Part shown: positions 36,348-43,934 of the stretch, one piece after another
How positions within the stretch are numbered: position 1 is the first letter of the stretch
Layout of the letters: every line of letters starts with the position of its first letter
Source: Pedobacter sp. Leaf216
GTDB lineage: Bacteria > Bacteroidota > Bacteroidia > Sphingobacteriales > Sphingobacteriaceae
Direction: 5' to 3'
Length of the DNA: 64,000 nucleotides
Assembly (NCBI RefSeq): GCF_001421515.1
Contig: NZ_LMKM01000006.1
Span: forward strand, 1-64,000
Notes under the pieces: generated by a model
Told to the model about the DNA's origin: nothing
What the model saw: only the letters and a program-made list of their open reading frames with translations
The model's database searches: none
Position numbers and translations under genes: made by a program

Positions 36348-36857
36348 ATGTTTACAAGTTTAGATGGTTTTGAAAATTATAAATCTCCAACAAAGCAAAA
36401 ACCAGGTATAATGGAAGCAAAAAAAATATTTATTGTTGAAGATGATTTGATGCTACTTGAAACTTTACAGGAAATTTTCGAGTTGCACGGCTATCAATGC
36501 CAGGGCTCCCCTGATCCTGAGAAAGCAATAGGACTTATTGCAAACTACCGCCCTGACCTTGTAATTTTGGATTATATGCTGCCTGAATGGAACGGAGGAG
36601 AACTTTGCGGTGCCATCCGCGCTTTAGATGGATTTGAATACGTTCCCATCATTATTACTTCAGCTTATACTCAAATTCTATTTTCATTAACCGACTATGG
36701 TTGCGATGCGATATTGGAAAAACCTTTTTCAATTCAGCAAATCACCCAGCTTGTTAGCGATCTGCTTTCAGAAAAACGAAGCGATAGTGGCTTACTTCCA
36801 AAAATCAAAACGGCAATAAAAAATGCTGTGCAGGGCTTTAAGGCTAAAAATATTTAA
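36348..36857 (+). CDS. Response regulator receiver protein with basic tail
   Basis: 169 aa from ATG 36348, or 148 aa from ATG 36411. Receiver motifs are IVEDDLM, phospho-acceptor Asp in LVILDYMLPEWNGGE, Thr/Ser in IIITSAY and Lys in LEKPF. A short Lys-rich C-terminal tail (about 145-169) is not a recognised output domain. Confidence 0.88.
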   Translation: MFTSLDGFENYKSPTKQKPGIMEAKKIFIVEDDLMLLETLQEIFELHGYQCQGSPDPEKAIGLIANYRPDLVILDYMLPEWNGGELCGAIRALDGFEYVPIIITSAYTQILFSLTDYGCDAILEKPFSIQQITQLVSDLLSEKRSDSGLLPKIKTAIKNAVQGFKAKNI

Positions 36858-36903
36858 TCAGTTTTTGAGCTAATGTTAAACAGATTGATGATTATTTTTG
36901 GAA

Positions 36904-37293
36904 TTATAAATCAGAAATTTCCTCTTCACAGGCTTCCGATTTTGCAATATACTTACGTAAAATAGTGTAAAGCTCCTCAATATCAAATGGTTTGCGGATA
37001 TAATCATCAAAACCATGTTTATCATAATCTAAATGGATATTTGAATTGCAACTTAAGGCAAGCACGGGTAGGCATGGATATTTTTCCTTGATAAGCGCAC
37101 ATATCTCCGCGGCTTTTTTTCCGTCGAGCCGATAATCCAACACCACAACATGTGGGCGGTAATCGGCTATCTTTTCCATAAAGTCAGGCTCAAGCCCTAA
37201 CGATCCCATTACGGAAAATCCTCCCATCTCTAACGCGAGAATGAGTACGTCCATTATAGATTGTTCGGTTTCCTGTATAAGCACTTTGCCCAT
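36904..37293 (-). CDS. Degenerate single-domain response regulator
   Basis: About 129 aa from ATG 37293 (MGKVLIQETE); a 17-codon longer form from 37344 is possible. The usual acidic pair near the N-terminus is Gln-Glu here (LIQETEQ), while the phospho-acceptor Asp (VVVLDYRLDG) and Lys (IRKPF) remain. Loss of one acidic residue may weaken magnesium binding. It is convergent with the preceding receiver gene. Confidence 0.82.
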   Translation of the reverse strand: MGKVLIQETEQSIMDVLILALEMGGFSVMGSLGLEPDFMEKIADYRPHVVVLDYRLDGKKAAEICALIKEKYPCLPVLALSCNSNIHLDYDKHGFDDYIRKPFDIEELYTILRKYIAKSEACEEEISDL

Positions 37294-37578
37294 AGCGTAT
37301 TCACAATTAGATCGCAAAGATATACAATTAGACCGATGTTCCATCCGTCAACGTAGATGTCGTATCTTAAAATCGGAATAATCAATTTACGTTAACGCGG
37401 TATTTTGCAAATAAAGGCGTTTAATACAGATAAAACCGAAGAATAAATATAAGATAGCGATACATCTTACCTTAAATGGAATTTTTCTAAATTATAATTC
37501 TTCTAAAAGTTAAAGCATTTCAAATTTGTGGATTTTAATTGAACCTTTATTAAATGGCTGATAATTTTTGTTCGGTGA

Positions 37579-37764
37579 AAAATCATCTTAAAACAACTTA
37601 AGTTTACAGATCAAAGTTATGCAGCTAATATCAGAATCAACACCCGAATAAACGAAATTGTTGAAGAAATCCTGCCGGAAAAATTAACAAATCAAAATGT
37701 TGATGAAGAACCTGAAAATAAACCCTTGCAAAAAACCGATGCAGTGGAACGTAAATGTGGATGA
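37579..37764 (+). pseudogene. Possible coding remnant without start codon
   Basis: A frame of 61 codons between stops reads like a real helical protein (INTRINEIVEEILPEKL, then acidic) but has no ATG, GTG or TTG at its N-terminal side. It is probably the 3' end of a decayed gene. The rest of 37345-37794 shows nothing. Confidence 0.3.
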
Positions 37765-37794
37765 ATTACATTTGAGCTTCTCCCAATAGTGGCA

Positions 37795-38568
37795 TTATTT
37801 AAAGATTTCCTGCCCTTTTACAAAATAACTCATCCTCCCACCTATTTTCTCTGAAAAAATTTCTTCTCCCTTTTCTGTTTCCTTTAGCTTGGCACTGTGC
37901 ACCTGCATAAAATCACGCAATTCGCCTCTAAGTTCGTCCCCGTTTTCTTCAGCAATCTGCTTAATGGCTTTGTTGAGCACTAAACCAATACTTTGAAATA
38001 ATTTTTCACCCTGTTTTTCCGGGATCATTTTAGCGATGGATAAAGGAGAAATGCCGGCATGATAAAGGATTTCATCTCCATAAGAATTACCGATTCCACG
38101 GATAACATGCTGATCCATTAGTAATGTTTTAATTAGGGTTTTCTTTTTGGCGAGCAAATTCAAAAAATAATCCTGCTCGATATCCAATGCATCCGGAACG
38201 GTTACCGGTTCAGGATTTAATGTTGGTGTAGCCTGCTTTTGGAGATCAACGAGGGCAAATGCATCTCCTCCTTCAAAATGAAAACCCAAAACCTGGAATC
38301 TTGGCGGCTCATCCTGATCAATCAACTCCAACGCTCCACGTAACATCAGGTGCAACCCCAAAACTTGCGACCCGGAGAAAAACAGCTGAAGCGTTTTCCC
38401 CGAGCGTTCTACCTTAAGCAACTCCCTGCCTTCAAGGCTTTTTTTAAGTTCTTTTGGTGTTACATTAAGTTTTTTGGCAACGCTTACTTCAAGCGTTTCA
38501 AGCACCTTACCTTTAAATCTTTTAGTTAGGGTTTGGGCAAATACAGTTAAATCTGGTAACTCAGCCAT
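37795..38568 (-). CDS. Fpg/Nei-family DNA glycosylase-like protein, variant active site
   Basis: A 257-aa base-excision repair protein. The N-terminus is MAELPDL where canonical enzymes have MPELPE, so the nucleophilic Pro is replaced by Ala although Glu3 remains. SGKTLQL supplies the conserved Lys, and RGIGNSYGDEILYHAGISP is the H2TH motif. The C-terminal finger region (IGGRMSYFVKG) keeps the Arg but lacks all four zinc Cys, like zincless fingers. It is the last gene of a packed four-gene minus-strand operon. Activity is uncertain. Confidence 0.85.
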   Translation of the reverse strand: MAELPDLTVFAQTLTKRFKGKVLETLEVSVAKKLNVTPKELKKSLEGRELLKVERSGKTLQLFFSGSQVLGLHLMLRGALELIDQDEPPRFQVLGFHFEGGDAFALVDLQKQATPTLNPEPVTVPDALDIEQDYFLNLLAKKKTLIKTLLMDQHVIRGIGNSYGDEILYHAGISPLSIAKMIPEKQGEKLFQSIGLVLNKAIKQIAEENGDELRGELRDFMQVHSAKLKETEKGEEIFSEKIGGRMSYFVKGQEIFK

Positions 38569-38570
38569 AA

Positions 38571-38843
38571 TTATACCGATAAAAATCTTTTAATTTCAGC
38601 TATAGAATTTCCACGAAGTAAAACCGTTGCTTTCAGCTCATCTTTACTAATTTGAAACTGCTCCGACCAATATTCGAGTGATTTTGGGTCGCTCACATCG
38701 ATCGTTCCAACATCAGTTCCAAAAGTTTCAGGCTCAAGCGTATCTCCATCAGATTCTATCTCATGCAGAAAGTTTTCCTCCGGCTGATCTGCATTAATTT
38801 TATATTCAGCACTACCCAGCGGATTATTTTTATTTGTCCTCAT
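38571..38843 (-). CDS. DUF3606 protein, 90 aa
   Basis: The C-terminal half carries the DUF3606 pattern TIDVSDPKSLEYWSEQFQIS followed by a helix with LRGNSIAEIKRFL. The N-terminal half is acidic and probably disordered. It lies 2 bases before the glycosylase and 1 base after the lipoprotein gene, so all are one transcript. The family function is unknown but often sits in stress-related contexts. Confidence 0.75.
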   Translation of the reverse strand: MRTNKNNPLGSAEYKINADQPEENFLHEIESDGDTLEPETFGTDVGTIDVSDPKSLEYWSEQFQISKDELKATVLLRGNSIAEIKRFLSV

Positions 38844-38844
38844 A

Positions 38845-39036
38845 TTAATATTTCCTAACTGTATCCTGTGGATCTACCCTTGGCTGGGCAGCTGCCGAAT
38901 CTGCAGGACTTTTCTTTGCAGTATCTTCATAATCTTTCTGATATGGGCCTTTTGCTCTTTCAGAAGGGCTTGTACAAGCTGTTAATACTGATGCTACAAA
39001 AGCAGCAGCGATAAAAATTGTGTGTACCGTTCTCAT
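38845..39036 (-). CDS. Small lipoprotein, 63 aa
   Basis: A lipoprotein signal peptide with lipobox SVLTAC (Cys21), then a short Pro/Asp/Ser/Lys-rich mature part without fold signals. It is probably attached to a membrane. It is second in the four-gene operon with DUF3606 and the glycosylase. Confidence 0.7.
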   Translation of the reverse strand: MRTVHTIFIAAAFVASVLTACTSPSERAKGPYQKDYEDTAKKSPADSAAAQPRVDPQDTVRKY

Positions 39037-39056
39037 ATTTTCTCTATTTTACGTAA

Positions 39057-39251
39057 TCAATTTTTGTTATTTTTTTTAATCTGCTGTTCCCTTTTAAAAT
39101 GCTCTCGGGCACGTTTGAGTCCCGTTGCAATTGCAATACCCTCCTCAAGGCCTTCAGCTAAAAGTGCATTGGCAATTTCTACAGCTTTTTCCCTTAATGG
39201 TTCAGGCTGGTTTTTGTATGAGGGCGGATAATCTCCGTTAAACCATGGCAT
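39057..39251 (-). CDS. Small conserved MPW...DYPxSYKN-type protein, 64 aa
   Basis: The N-terminus MPWFNGDYPPSYKNQPEPLR followed by KAVEIANALLAEGLEEGIAI matches a widespread family of small proteins sometimes annotated as YdaT-like. The function is unknown. It is the first gene of the minus-strand operon 39251 to 37795 and has a basic C-terminal tail. Confidence 0.65.
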   Translation of the reverse strand: MPWFNGDYPPSYKNQPEPLREKAVEIANALLAEGLEEGIAIATGLKRAREHFKREQQIKKNNKN

Positions 39252-39383
39252 ATCGCATTACTTAATTGGTAACTATAAAACAAGGTCTGGAAGAACAATG
39301 TTTTAGAAACGTTAAAAGCGACAATAGAATCAAAAGTGAAATAAAATCTTAACACTGAAACAGCGGTAGCAAATCAGGTTACA

Positions 39384-39701
39384 TCATTCCCTCTCATTAA
39401 AATTTAATACATTGCTCGCGTAAATCGCAACCTCATCATCCTTACCTACGGTAGCCAATCGATTATAAAGTTGGTTTTCCCAATCCAATACGGCATCAAA
39501 AGGAGAAGTTCCTTTTCCCAAAATACCCTTTTCTCTGTCTGGCCCTAAAAGACAGCTATAATAACTTCCATCCAAAAACACGCAAGGCTTAAGCTTTTGG
39601 GCAGCAGGGGTAATTGGCCAGTCTTCGAAATCTAAAATAATTTCTTTTTTAGGGCTAATATTCATCTGTTCCATAGGCACTGTCGCTTTCTTTAATAACA
39701 T
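39384..39701 (-). CDS. HicB-like small protein, 105 aa
   Basis: A paralogue of 34263-34589, sharing KLKPCVFLDGS, GPDREKGILGKGTS and AVLDWENQL. The N-terminal start is uncertain (Met1, Met10 or Met13). No toxin partner is seen. The function is unknown. Confidence 0.5.
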   Translation of the reverse strand: MLLKKATVPMEQMNISPKKEIILDFEDWPITPAAQKLKPCVFLDGSYYSCLLGPDREKGILGKGTSPFDAVLDWENQLYNRLATVGKDDEVAIYASNVLNFNERE

Positions 39702-39970
39702 TTATACAATAATGCTGGTTTTGAAAAACGTGCAGCAACTTAATTTCAAGGATTAAAAGGCGAACAATTTTATTATTAGAACTACACAGATTAACACCAA
39801 TTAGCACAATTATGGAAGCCAAGATCCTAAATCTCTGAAAATAAGCTATCTATTCCGATTAAAACTTTTATTCGTCGAACTGGTTTGGTCTTTAGCACCA
39901 GTAGGCAATTTATGTTTAATTGCAGGGATATTATTTGGCAACCTTAAGCTATCATTTTATAGATTTGTAC

Positions 39971-41509
39971 ATGAATCCGCAAAGTAGCAACTCACATCAG
40001 GATGGCTCGAAGGCAAGCCCTAATGCCCACAATCAGGATAATGCGCTTATTTCAGATCAGCCTTCATCTACCTTATTGCTTAATGAAATTCCTCAACAGG
40101 TTTGGACAGCAAATACTGCCGGAGAGATAAATTATGTAAATGATACTGCTTGTATGGATTTTGGTCAAACCAGGGAAACGGTTTTGGCCTATGGCTGGAC
40201 CGCATTTGTACATAAAGATGATTTGGCGGCAAGTATTGACCGATGGAAAGCATCATTAGAAAGTGGCCAGGAATATACCGCTGAGCTTCGTTTGCTTTTC
40301 TCGGATGGTAATTATTACTGGCACCTTGCAATTGCCAGGTTGGTTAGTCAAGGAAACAAATCAGCTATCTGGATAGGAACCAATACAAATATCCATATCA
40401 TAAAAACCAGTGAAGCCAGAAAAGATGAGTTTATTTCTATAGCCAGCCACGAACTTAAAACACCACTTACAACCAGTAAAGGCTTTCATCAACTGCTTTT
40501 AAGAATGGTTGAGGAGGGAAAAATCAAAACCTATCTTGAGCGTTCGGCCGGACAACTTAACCGCCTGGAAAAGCTGATTGCCGATTTACTGGATGTAAGC
40601 AAAATCAATGCTGGAAAAATGATTTTTGATTCAAAAATTTTCGATTTTTCTGCAATGCTAATGAATGTTGTTGCAGAAATGCAGCAAATCTATCCATCGC
40701 ATAAATTATTACTCACAGCGGAAGATAATATCAGCTTTACAGGAGATCAGTTTAGGCTGGAGCAGGTTATTCATAATTTTATTTCAAATGCTGTAAAATA
40801 CTCTCCAGATGCCAATAAGGTTGAAATCAGCGTTAAAGTTATTGATGAAAATATTATTGTTTCGGTAAAAGATTATGGTATTGGAATAAAATCCAACCAC
40901 CTACAGCAGTTATTTGAGCGCTACTACAGGGCCGATAATTCTTCGACACGTTTTGATGGCCTTGGCCTTGGACTTTACATTTCAGCTGACATTATAAAAC
41001 GGCATGGTGGAGGTTTTTGGATAGAGAGTTCGTTTGGAGAAGGGTCGGTATTTTCTTTCAAATTACCGTTAATTAAAAGCATTTCGATAGCGCCTGATAT
41101 ACGCACCAAAAGCTATTACAAAGATAAACACCTGATTATAAACTGCCCTATAGGAAGCGATATTATGTTTGTAGAATGGACGGGATACCAGGATATTATT
41201 ACTGTTAAACGTGGTGGGAGCCTGATGATAGATTATTTAAAGGAAAACAAGCGGAGTAAGGTTTTTAATGACAACCGGTTGGTTCCAGGAACCTGGTCTG
41301 AAGCATCAGATTGGGCGGCCACTACCTGGTTGCCTTTAATGGAACTGGCAGGACTTAAATATTTTGCATGGATATTGTCTGAAAGCGCATTCAGCCAGTT
41401 ATCTGCAAAAAAGAGTGTGGAAAATGATGAAAAACATGCTGAAATTTTATTTTTTACACAGGCAGAAGAAGGTTTGAAATGGCTAGAAGAAAAACCATCT
41501 AATAAATAA
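39971..41509 (+). CDS. PAS histidine kinase fused to a SpoIIAA-like domain
   Basis: A 512-aa soluble kinase started at ATG 39971. Residues 30-145 form a PAS domain, and HisKA follows with IASHELKTPLTTSKG (His160). The ATPase domain has IHNFISNAVKYSP, VKDYGIGIKS and GLGLGLYIS. Past about 380 comes an extra domain (VEWTGYQDIITVKRGGSLM, then FNDNRLVPGTWSEASDWAAT, LAGLKYFAWILS) that resembles SpoIIAA/STAS-like proteins found alone in Bacteroidota. The fusion suggests regulation by protein partners. No cognate output regulator is adjacent. Confidence 0.85.
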   Translation: MNPQSSNSHQDGSKASPNAHNQDNALISDQPSSTLLLNEIPQQVWTANTAGEINYVNDTACMDFGQTRETVLAYGWTAFVHKDDLAASIDRWKASLESGQEYTAELRLLFSDGNYYWHLAIARLVSQGNKSAIWIGTNTNIHIIKTSEARKDEFISIASHELKTPLTTSKGFHQLLLRMVEEGKIKTYLERSAGQLNRLEKLIADLLDVSKINAGKMIFDSKIFDFSAMLMNVVAEMQQIYPSHKLLLTAEDNISFTGDQFRLEQVIHNFISNAVKYSPDANKVEISVKVIDENIIVSVKDYGIGIKSNHLQQLFERYYRADNSSTRFDGLGLGLYISADIIKRHGGGFWIESSFGEGSVFSFKLPLIKSISIAPDIRTKSYYKDKHLIINCPIGSDIMFVEWTGYQDIITVKRGGSLMIDYLKENKRSKVFNDNRLVPGTWSEASDWAATTWLPLMELAGLKYFAWILSESAFSQLSAKKSVENDEKHAEILFFTQAEEGLKWLEEKPSNK

Positions 41510-41616
41510 TAATATCTTCGCAAGATTGAGATCAATTTTGAACTTTAAGAGTTAAAAAAGATTATTTTAGAGATGATTGCGATTTCTTCCCTTGTTAAAT
41601 ACTTATACCAATTTAA

Positions 41617-42090
41617 ATGATTAACGAAGATTTTGCATGTGAAATTTTAAGAGCGAGTAGAATTAGGCTACGCCAATTAATAGATAAAAGTAATCATGAA
41701 ATATTATTTAAAATTCCAGAGGGATTTAATAACAATATAATATGGCAAATAGGTCATTGTATTACATCACAACAGAGACACATGTATATGCGTAGCGGAT
41801 TACCAATGCATATTACTAAAGAATTTATGGAATCCTTCAAGATTGGATCATCTCCCAATTCCTGGAAAATTAACCCTGATGTTAATCAGGTTAAACAGCT
41901 ACTTATTGAAACAGTCGACCTTCTTGAATCAGATCTTAAATCCAGAAAATTTGTCAATTACCAGCCTTTTGAGTTACCTATAGGATTTCAAGTAAAAAAT
42001 CATCTTCAAGCACTACAAGCGGCCATCTATCACGAAGCAGAGCACAGTGGCGTAATTTTTACATATTTGAAGCTATTAGCTAAGGATTAA
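41617..42090 (+). CDS. DinB-family protein
   Basis: A 157-aa four-helix protein of the DinB/YfiT metal-binding superfamily. Histidines at the three expected places are visible: WQIGHCITSQQRHMYM and YHEAEHSGVIF. The usual role is a metal-dependent thiol-transfer or hydrolase-like enzyme; the substrate is unknown. It stands alone. Confidence 0.8.
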   Translation: MINEDFACEILRASRIRLRQLIDKSNHEILFKIPEGFNNNIIWQIGHCITSQQRHMYMRSGLPMHITKEFMESFKIGSSPNSWKINPDVNQVKQLLIETVDLLESDLKSRKFVNYQPFELPIGFQVKNHLQALQAAIYHEAEHSGVIFTYLKLLAKD

Positions 42091-42523
42091 TTATATCAAC
42101 GAACACGCAAATTGTTAACTTGATCCAAAGTTTCAAGATTAGTTTTTGCTAAGAAATAATCCATGAACAGAATTTTATACATCATAATATTCTGTTCCAT
42201 TCGATAAAAAATGAATAAAAAACAAAAATCCCCCTCTAAGTGATTTAGAGAGGGATTAGTACCGATCAGCGGGAGTATTTTCAATATTTAAAAGCCTTTC
42301 TAATGCTTATAGAGCCAATTGTTGATGATTTGAAAGCTAAGGGATTTATAAAATAGTACAAATTCTAGTCATGGTATTTTAAGTTAAAAATACCATGACC
42401 GGGAAACTTTGAACCAATAATTTGACATTTCAAAAAACAATTATTCAGGTTTTCATCTTTTGATCTAATTCTGACTTATTTAAACCTAAATAACCTTAAC
42501 ACTTCAGTACGATAAGAATAGAA
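42091..42523. other. Gene-free stretch with hairpin and gene fragment
   Basis: It contains an imperfect hairpin at 42228-42258 (ATCCCCCTCTAA, 5-base loop, TTAGAGAGGGAT) whose T-run lies on the minus-strand side, and a plus-strand fragment at 42259-42356 whose frame reads like protein (FQYLKAFLMLIEPIVDDLKAKGF then stop, as separate blocks) without a start. These look like debris at the left edge of the accessory island. Confidence 0.35.
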
Positions 42524-43165
42524 ATGATGAAAGAGAAACTTAAAAACCATACAAGAGAAATCCAGGATATTATGTTCCTTGCTCAATCATCTTTTAAGAT
42601 ATTGAGCTATCTCTATTTAGAAGCAGACGATGTGGAAAACGATATTATAGAAAATAGTCAATTTCTTAAATTCAGCCGTGAAATACACTGGCGCATCTAT
42701 GTCATTGAGTTATCGAAACTTTTTGCAGACCGAAAATCTGAACATTTCAATCTTTATGCTTTCATCCAAAAATTTAAAAAGGGAATGGAGTATGAAATAA
42801 AGGAAATTGATGAGAGAAGTATTGAACTTTGGGAACTGAACCTTAAGATGGAAAAGCCAAATATTGATAACCTAATACTCCAAAGAGATAAGTTATATGG
42901 ACATACCGACCGGGATAGAACAAGTGTAAAAAACACGTTAACTTTCAAACATGCAAAGGAGCTTATCGAGGTCGTCCAACGAATAGTAAGTGAGATTTAT
43001 ATAGCTGTGTTTCAGTTGGCAACTACATTCGATGTGATTGGGGAACCACTAAGTGATATTAAAAAGATTGTAGCTTCTTTGGCCAATGAAAAAGCCAATA
43101 TGCTAAATGATTATAAGACTTACGCAGAGTCACTGGGTATTGATCCTACTGAATTAGGTTTGTAG
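42524..43165 (+). CDS. HEPN-like protein (AbiU2-like)
   Basis: A 213-aa all-helical protein with the HEPN-type RNase motif: Arg121 and His127 in LQRDKLYGHTDRD, resembling AbiU2-type abortive-infection proteins. The N-terminal helices and the acidic residue pattern fit the fold. HEPN proteins often cut RNA and pair with an antitoxin, but no nucleotidyltransferase partner lies adjacent. It is the first member of the defence-type island. Confidence 0.65.
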   Translation: MMKEKLKNHTREIQDIMFLAQSSFKILSYLYLEADDVENDIIENSQFLKFSREIHWRIYVIELSKLFADRKSEHFNLYAFIQKFKKGMEYEIKEIDERSIELWELNLKMEKPNIDNLILQRDKLYGHTDRDRTSVKNTLTFKHAKELIEVVQRIVSEIYIAVFQLATTFDVIGEPLSDIKKIVASLANEKANMLNDYKTYAESLGIDPTELGL

Positions 43166-43934
43166 CGTTCCTCATCACTTATAGCAAAAGGTGCAGTATC
43201 CCTGATATGAATTATTCAGTTTTTAATTACATGGACTTGATACAAAAGGTGCTATTTCTGACTTCAGCTGCGTGACCATTCTAAAAAATCCAGCTTACTG
43301 CCTTCGTTAGCTGCTAGTATATAGGAGATTTTCTTGATCCTGCCCGTGAGATCCCGATAGAACCCACCACTTGAAACTGCATCACCCGCTACAACCTCAT
43401 TCCTAGCCGACATCCAACGCCATAACAATAAAAAAACTGTTCCCATGTAAATTAAATTGCCGTAACATAAGCTTGACTTATTTTCTGCCCTGCACTATTG
43501 CCTGGAGACAGGACAAAATTGATCACCACCGGATCTAAAAAATGGGAAAACAAGGATAGTTCCATTGAATTTTTCAATAAGTGGCATTTAACAAGAAATG
43601 ATTTTATGATCAGGGCAGAATTATAGCGTAAGAAACAATCATTTAAAATCCCTAAGACATTTCAGTCAGGTAAAGCCTTTCTTCAATCGCAGATATTTAT
43701 TTATCTTGCAAAAAAAATAACGCTATCTAAATCAATGCTCCAAAACACTTATTTACCTATTAAGCACCTTAACGCTAGCTTAATATGCACCGCTTCTTTG
43801 CAACCGGCAAAGCAGTCCAGGATCAAATCCAGTAAACGACATACCGCGGTTGCCAAAACCCTTATTAGTTAACCGCCAAGCAATACAATTAGCACAATAT
43901 TTACGATAATGCTCCCCGAACCGGGCTTTAAGCA
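43166..43934. other. Gene-free stretch, probable decayed DNA
   Basis: No gene with protein-like composition. A 60-codon minus-strand frame (43264-43446) looks like chance or a remnant. No repeats or clear promoter for the 43935 gene could be identified. Confidence 0.45.

Noticed and set aside
42524..43165. HEPN/MNT toxin-antitoxin pair
   Set aside because: The HEPN-like gene stands alone; no nucleotidyltransferase (MNT) gene is adjacent.
43264..43446. 60-codon minus-strand gene
   Set aside because: Composition is not protein-like, no start context and no recognised motif.
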